Notes under the pieces: generated by a model
The model's database searches: none
What the model saw: only the letters and a program-made list of their open reading frames with translations
What the model was told of the DNA's origin: nothing
Program-made: the position numbers and the translations under genes
DNA from: Lachnospiraceae bacterium
GTDB taxonomy: Bacteria > Bacillota > Clostridia > Lachnospirales > Lachnospiraceae
Direction: 5' to 3'
DNA length: 9,021 nt
NCBI GenBank assembly: GCA_900770345.1
Contig: CAAGKF010000114.1
Location: forward strand, 1-9,021
In this document: piece by piece, positions 6,244 to 9,021 of the stretch
Position numbering within the stretch: position 1 is the stretch's first letter
Layout of the letters: each line of letters begins with the position of its first letter

Positions 6244-7329
6244 CTAAATCAATTTATTTTGTTTGGCCAGTTTTTCGATCATGGCCAACGATAGTTTGCT
6301 ATACTTCGCCACTTTATCTAAGGCCATCCCATCCTTTAACAGTTCGAGAGCGAATTCCAATTTCCCTTCGGTTCGGCCTTCCTCTTTACCTTCTTTTCTA
6401 CCTTCTTTTCTACCTTCTTCTCTACCTTCTTTTCTGCCTTCTTTTCTGCCTTTTTCCCATCCTTCTTGCTTGCCTTTCATCAGGCCATCTTCGTATATTC
6501 CTTCTCCTAAGTTGCACATGACTGCCAAATCCCCCTCTCCTTCTTGTGTCAAATCAATTCCAAAATCATTATGCAGGGTTGTAATCTTTTCACTGGCGTT
6601 CTTTGATGATTTGAACATCAAATCAAGCAGGTTTATCAGCTGGTCTTTGACTTTGCTATTTCCCAGATAGACAAAGATGATGCCCATGAGGTCATAATTT
6701 TGACAAGGTTCTTTATAGCGGTGCAGCAGATGCTGTTCTTTCAGCTGATAGCGGTTGATAGCACTTTTCCCCTGTGGGGCTTCCATACAGATCCAAATGG
6801 TATAGACCTTCTTTATTTTATCGTAGTCGCTATTGATGAATTCGGTCCCTTTTTGCGAAGAAATCAATCGACTGGCATAATAGACCGCTCTTTTTAATAG
6901 AGGATAGGTATCTCCCGTTTTCTTTTTTGGGTTCAATCGTTTTTGCGCTTCCACATTGATAATCAGGGTAATAAGCTCATTCGTTTCCGGTGCCTTCGCC
7001 TGAAATAAGATGTCAAAGACGATGCTGCCTTCGGTTATGCTGTTATCTTCATTCTGTGCCCCTTTGATTTTCGGTGTATCCTGTCGCTCCAAAGCGTGCC
7101 GGACCGCGTTGGTTTTGTCCTTAGAGACCGGAACCGTACTGACTTCCGGCGTCCCTTCGATGTAGATATTGGCAATATCATCGAGGCTGGCCGATTCAAA
7201 TTCGGGAACAGTCCGTTTCAAGATATAAGCCAGCACCTTTTTCTGCGACAAAACGCCTTTGGCTGCTTGATCGTAATCCAACGCGCCTGCTAGCTGCTCC
7301 TCTACGTCTTGCATTATCTCTTCATTCAT
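6244..7329 (-). CDS. Rpn-family recombination-promoting nuclease / putative transposase
   Basis: A 361-residue protein of the Rpn/YhgA-like PD-(D/E)XK family (often annotated as T_den_put_tspse, TIGR01784). The core is visible as FDI (D106 in GSIVFDILFQ) and then IINVEAQ (E127 and Q129, the family's usual Gln in place of the K of ExK), followed by YPLLKRAVYYASRLISSQ (142-159). E. coli Rpn proteins are DNA endonucleases that raise RecA-independent recombination, and some act against phage. The tail (286-322) is a run of GRKEG/KEGR tetrapeptide repeats, very common in this family, followed by a helical C-terminus. I chose ATG 7329, 8 nt after AAAAGGAGG; the GTG at 7338 falls inside that site. 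It is monocistronic, between a tRNA terminator and the hairpin at 6097-6133. Confidence 0.88.
   Translation of the reverse strand: MNEEIMQDVEEQLAGALDYDQAAKGVLSQKKVLAYILKRTVPEFESASLDDIANIYIEGTPEVSTVPVSKDKTNAVRHALERQDTPKIKGAQNEDNSITEGSIVFDILFQAKAPETNELITLIINVEAQKRLNPKKKTGDTYPLLKRAVYYASRLISSQKGTEFINSDYDKIKKVYTIWICMEAPQGKSAINRYQLKEQHLLHRYKEPCQNYDLMGIIFVYLGNSKVKDQLINLLDLMFKSSKNASEKITTLHNDFGIDLTQEGEGDLAVMCNLGEGIYEDGLMKGKQEGWEKGRKEGRKEGREEGRKEGRKEGKEEGRTEGKLEFALELLKDGMALDKVAKYSKLSLAMIEKLAKQNKLI
6364..6459 (-). repeat. 12-bp tandem repeats inside the Rpn gene
   Basis: On the plus strand the unit ACCTTCTTTTCT starts at 6388 and repeats every 12 nt to 6447: two identical copies, one with T to C, one identical, and one starting with G. 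More degenerate units lie on both sides. Because 12 nt is four codons, gain or loss of units by slippage changes the number of Arg/Lys-Glu-Gly tetrapeptides but keeps the frame. Confidence 0.9.
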
Positions 7330-7352
7330 TGGCCACACCTCCTTTTGACCTC

Positions 7353-7381
7353 ATTGTAGCAAATTTTGATTTTTTGTACAA
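7353..7381 (-). promoter_or_regulatory. Promoter of the Rpn gene
   Basis: The minus strand carries TACAAT (7353-7358) with an upstream TGC, giving an extended -10. A weaker TTGTAC (7376-7381) lies 17 nt upstream. The predicted start near 7346 gives a leader of only about 17 nt, starting just before the Shine-Dalgarno (7338-7343). Confidence 0.55.
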
Positions 7382-7396
7382 TCCACACTTACCCGT

Positions 7397-7433
7397 AAAA
7401 AAAGAGCACCCAGGAAATTTTCCTAAGTGCTCT
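7397..7433 (-). terminator. Intrinsic terminator of tRNA-Ser
   Basis: On the minus strand GAGCAC (7432-7427) and GTGCTC (7409-7404) form the base of a stem that continues through two G-U pairs into AGGAA/TTCCT around a small AAT loop. It is followed by seven T (7403-7397). It lies 13 nt after the CCA end of the tRNA and just upstream of the Rpn promoter, insulating the two units. Confidence 0.9.
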
Positions 7434-7446
7434 CTGTCCAGTAATC

Positions 7447-7537
7447 TGGCGGAGTGAGAGAGATTCGAACTCTCGCAGGCCTTACGACCTCTAACGATTT
7501 AGCAAACCGTCCTCTTCAGCCTCTTGAGTATCACTCC
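7447..7537 (-). tRNA. tRNA-Ser (anticodon GCU)
   Basis: A 91-nt class II tRNA including an encoded CCA end (7447-7449). The acceptor stem is GGAGTGA (7537-7531) with TCACTCC (7457-7451) and G as the discriminator base. The anticodon stem ACGGT/ATCGT closes the loop TTGCTAA with anticodon GCT at 7503-7501, reading AGC and AGU serine codons. A long variable arm follows, typical of tRNA-Ser, and the T arm is GAGAG-TTCGAAT-CTCTC. It stands alone with its own promoter and terminator. Confidence 0.97.
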
Positions 7538-7557
7538 ATGCGTCAACTGACTATGTC

Positions 7558-7586
7558 AGTATACTACGATGGAGCGATATTGTCAA
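7558..7586 (-). promoter_or_regulatory. Strong sigma70 promoter of tRNA-Ser
   Basis: TTGACA (7581-7586) is a perfect -35 and TATACT (7558-7563) a near-perfect -10, with exactly 17 nt between. The -35 begins 1 nt after the stop codon of the thiamine-binding protein gene. The predicted start is near 7551, about 14 nt before the mature tRNA 5' end. A perfect inverted repeat, ACTGAC-TAT-GTCAGT (7546-7560), covers the -10 to +1 region. Confidence 0.85.
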
Positions 7587-7587
7587 G

Positions 7588-7887
7588 TTATTTTTTCAAT
7601 ATATCTTCTACGGCTTTGGTCTTGTTGTTCATCATATTCGTGTATCCCGGTCGGATATCGGCTTTCAAGACGACTTCTGCCCGCAACCCCTGGTCGGTCA
7701 GGTACTGTGTCGCTTTTTTGACGACAGCCATGACGTCGTCCCATTCGCCTTCGATTTCAGTGAACATGGAATTGGTCCGGTTCGGTAAGCCTGATTCCCG
7801 GATAATACGCACGATTTCAGCGACATACGGAGCAAATTCATCGCCAGTCCCGCACGGGGCAATAGCTACAGCAATTAAGGTATTCAT
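7588..7887 (-). CDS. MTH1187-family thiamine-binding protein
   Basis: A 99-residue protein of the MTH1187/YqgV family (Thiamine_BP, formerly DUF77/UPF0045), full length for the family. Members form tetramers with a ferredoxin-like fold and bind thiamine or its pyrimidine; they are cytoplasmic and not enzymes as far as is known. Visible hallmarks are the N-terminal strand NTLIAVAIAPCGTG, the segment GLPNRTNSMFTEIEGEWDDVMAVVKKA (split around residues 33-59), and RAEVVLKADIRPGY near the C-terminus. It starts 4 nt after the thiM stop, and its GGAGG (7897-7901) lies inside the end of thiM, so translation is probably coupled. The pairing with thiM supports a role in thiamine salvage or storage of intermediates; the exact ligand is not shown by sequence. 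Confidence 0.88.
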   Translation of the reverse strand: MNTLIAVAIAPCGTGDEFAPYVAEIVRIIRESGLPNRTNSMFTEIEGEWDDVMAVVKKATQYLTDQGLRAEVVLKADIRPGYTNMMNNKTKAVEDILKK

Positions 7888-7891
7888 GATA

Positions 7892-8725
7892 TTATGCCTC
7901 CTCTACAGTCAATGGGTTCTGGGCAATCGCATCGGGCGTTGCCACATAGAGTTCGTCGATGAAATCCGTCTGGAAGGAGCCTGTCCCTTTGGCATGAGCT
8001 GCGGCCTGTGTACCGGCCAGGTTATAGACGGCAGAGCCGGTAATGGCGGCGATGAACGGATCTGCTACGGCTGCATAGACAGCCATGACACCGCCGAGGG
8101 AACAGCCTGTCCCGGTAATGCAGGGCATCATTTCCGAACCGCCCTGGGAAAAGACGAGCTGCCGGCCATCGGTAATCAAATCTTCTTCTCCCGAAATGGC
8201 TACGGCTCCGCCAGTCCAGCGGGCTACAGCGACGGCAGCCGGAGCGGCAGAACGGACAGAATCGGTAGAATCTACGCCGCGAACGTCCGAAGTATCAGAA
8301 CCACCTTCTAAGCCCCATAATCCGGCCAAGGCAATGATTTCAGACGCGTTGCCCCGGATAATAGACGGTTTATAGGCCTTGAAGGTTGTCAAAAGGTCCG
8401 TCCGCATTTGTCCCATGCCAATGGCCACGGGATCCAGGACCCAGGGTTTGCCTTCTTCATGGAGTACGGCTGCCGTTTTTGGCAGTGTTTCCGCATAAAT
8501 CGGGAATAACGTCCCTACGTTGATATACATAGATGCGCCGGCCTTGGCCATACTGACGCCTTCGTCCGGTAAATAGACCATAGCTGCCGAGCCGCCGACA
8601 GCCAGCTGGGCATTGGCAACGAAATTAATGGTCACCGTATTCGTAATAGACGGCGTCAACGGATTCGATGCCTTAGCCAATTTAGCGGCTTCCCGAACGG
8701 CATCGCGGATTTCAGATTCAGTCAT
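7892..8725 (-). CDS. thiM: Hydroxyethylthiazole kinase
   Basis: A 277-residue ThiM, the usual length for this ribokinase-like family. It phosphorylates 4-methyl-5-(2-hydroxyethyl)thiazole with ATP so the thiazole can be salvaged into thiamine phosphate by ThiE; cytoplasmic trimer. Motifs: SITNTVTINFVANAQLAVGG (26-45, the substrate-binding N-terminal signature), VLDPVAIG (96-103), IIRGNASEI (122-130), and the anion-hole and catalytic motif GTGC (205-208, C208). The loop after LDPV reads AIGMGQ where many ThiM have GAGAT, a local variation. ATG 8725 is chosen for AAAGGTGG (8740-8733) 7 nt upstream. It is the first gene of a two-gene operon with the thiamine-binding protein. No thiD, thiE or transporter lies in the window. 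Confidence 0.94.
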   Translation of the reverse strand: MTESEIRDAVREAAKLAKASNPLTPSITNTVTINFVANAQLAVGGSAAMVYLPDEGVSMAKAGASMYINVGTLFPIYAETLPKTAAVLHEEGKPWVLDPVAIGMGQMRTDLLTTFKAYKPSIIRGNASEIIALAGLWGLEGGSDTSDVRGVDSTDSVRSAAPAAVAVARWTGGAVAISGEEDLITDGRQLVFSQGGSEMMPCITGTGCSLGGVMAVYAAVADPFIAAITGSAVYNLAGTQAAAHAKGTGSFQTDFIDELYVATPDAIAQNPLTVEEA

Positions 8726-8757
8726 ATTATTACCACCTTTGTCATTTTGCTGTTTCT

Positions 8758-8763
8758 ATTATA
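8758..8763 (-). promoter_or_regulatory. Candidate -10 of the thiM promoter
   Basis: The minus strand reads a perfect TATAAT, with no convincing -35 at 16-18 nt (TAGCCT at 8781-8786). A start near 8751 leaves only about 25 nt before ATG 8725, too short for a TPP riboswitch in the leader. Confidence 0.5.
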
Positions 8764-8830
8764 GACGTTCTGCCGGTGAAAGGCTAGGGAAATTTAATGG
8801 CATATCCATCGCCTGTATGCGATATCGTAG

Positions 8831-8851
8831 GGGATGCCCAAAGGGCGTCCC
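8831..8851. repeat. GC-rich 9-bp hairpin
   Basis: GGGATGCCC and GGGCGTCCC pair across a 3-nt AAA loop with one G-U pair. No T-run follows on either strand, so it is not a standard terminator; it looks like an intergenic palindromic repeat unit. Confidence 0.75.
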
Positions 8852-8891
8852 GTTGTGGGAATCCCGTAAAATGCTGTTCGGAGAAAACGCC

Positions 8892-8919
8892 GGTCGCAAG
8901 CCGCAGGTCGCAGGTCGCA
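8892..8919 (+). repeat. Heptamer tandem repeat GGTCGCA
   Basis: Four consecutive 7-nt units: GGTCGCA, AGCCGCA, GGTCGCA, GGTCGCA. Three are identical; the second differs at two positions. Confidence 0.85.
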
Positions 8920-8978
8920 AAACCATACCACATATGCCGGTCAAATATCTTCCCCATTGTTCACAGCGGGCCGCCCAA

Positions 8979-9021
8979 GGCTCCCTTCATAGGGGAGCTG
9001 GCCGCCAAAGGCGGTCTGAGA
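8979..9021. repeat. Double-hairpin intergenic repeat (cut by right edge)
   Basis: Hairpin one pairs 8980-8986 with 8992-8998 (GCTCCCT with GGGGAGC, 5-nt loop). Hairpin two pairs 9000-9006 with 9010-9016 (GGCCGCC with GGCGGTC, AAA loop), followed by TGAGA at the edge. The arrangement GGCTCCC, loop, GGGAGCTG, second stem, CTGAGA or CTGAGG resembles a palindromic repeat scattered in many Firmicute genomes. That family assignment is from memory and not tested. Confidence 0.65.

Larger units (their letters stand above)
8764..9021. other. Repeat-rich intergenic region upstream of thiM
   Basis: About 260 nt without a believable gene. It contains an inverted repeat ATCGC-N6-GCGAT (8808-8823), a 9-bp GC-rich hairpin (8831-8851), a heptamer repeat (8892-8919) and a double-hairpin element at the right edge. 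A 61-codon minus-strand frame (8759-8944) spans these repeats but has no ribosome-binding site I can support and low-information composition. Confidence 0.65.

Noticed and set aside
6263..6670. Plus-strand frame with Pro-Ser-Leu-Phe-rich repeats
   Set aside because: It is the complement of the KEGR-encoding repeats of the Rpn gene; the apparent repeat protein is a shadow of the 12-bp array.
7454..8311. 285-codon plus-strand reading frame
   Set aside because: It runs antisense through tRNA-Ser, the thiamine-binding gene and half of thiM; the protein has no recognisable family and the minus-strand genes have clear motifs and ribosome-binding sites.
8759..8944. 61-codon minus-strand frame upstream of thiM
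   Set aside because: It covers the hairpin and the heptamer repeats, lacks a Shine-Dalgarno, and ends at the thiM -10. Its peptide matches no family I recognise.
8991..9021. Possible start of a plus-strand TPP riboswitch (GGGGAGC followed later by CTGAGA)
   Set aside because: The two short motifs fit the thi-box start, but both are fully explained as arms of two adjacent hairpins of an intergenic repeat. It points away from thiM. The decisive downstream motif (ACCC and GAACCTGA) would lie outside the window, so I cannot exclude it absolutely.
1..9021. CRISPR array, transposase with ends, or prophage genes
   Set aside because: No array of regularly spaced repeats with unique spacers is present: the 32-bp and 12-bp repeats are head-to-tail without spacers. 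The Rpn protein is called a putative transposase by name only, and no matching inverted ends flank it.

Overview
The window looks like chromosomal DNA from a Gram-negative-walled Firmicute of the class Negativicutes, most probably Megasphaera or a close relative. The reasons are the combination of an outer-membrane-type porin with an SLH-like N-terminus, Firmicute-style strong Shine-Dalgarno sequences (AAAGGAGG, GGAGG), and low-GC intergenic DNA between mid-GC genes. The genus is an inference; no rRNA or species marker is present.

Layout from left to right. (1) At 1-104, minus strand, lies the 5' end of a nucleotide-sugar dehydrogenase. A porin (127-1419, minus) sits 22 nt upstream of it and has its own sigma70-type promoter. 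(2) At 1420-1894 is a 475-nt AT-rich divergent intergenic region. It holds the porin promoter, a run of eight C, and a 32-bp tandem repeat that abuts the promoter of the only plus-strand gene, an AAA+ ATPase with a DUF4143 nuclease-like C-terminus (1895-3214). (3) A bidirectional terminator separates this from a convergent minus-strand gene, an ammonium channel fused to a PII signalling domain (3278-5095). That gene has a terminator-like hairpin inside its leader. (4) Upstream of it is tatD (5241-6026), then a second hairpin with the same loop as the first, then an Rpn-family PD-(D/E)XK nuclease gene (6244-7329) with in-frame 12-bp tandem repeats near its 3' end. (5) tRNA-Ser(GCU), minus strand, has its own clear promoter and terminator. 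(6) A two-gene thiamine-salvage operon follows, thiM and then a small MTH1187-type thiamine-binding protein. (7) The right 260 nt hold no gene I believe in, but several palindromes, a heptamer repeat and the edge of a double-hairpin intergenic repeat.

Functionally this is a mixture of housekeeping and accessory units rather than one system. Nitrogen uptake and sensing is represented by the Amt-PII fusion. Vitamin salvage is represented by thiM and the binding protein. Surface biogenesis is represented by the porin and the sugar dehydrogenase. Two lineage-variable nuclease or ATPase genes (AAA+/DUF4143 and Rpn) sit beside repeats and hairpins. The most notable points are the PII domain, which lacks the uridylylation tyrosine and has Glu where the 2-oxoglutarate-site Gln is expected; the amt leader hairpin with no room for a promoter downstream of it; the 32-bp repeats on the ATPase promoter; and a possible intragenic start in the Rpn gene. 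I did not see convincing evidence for a wholly new multi-gene system.
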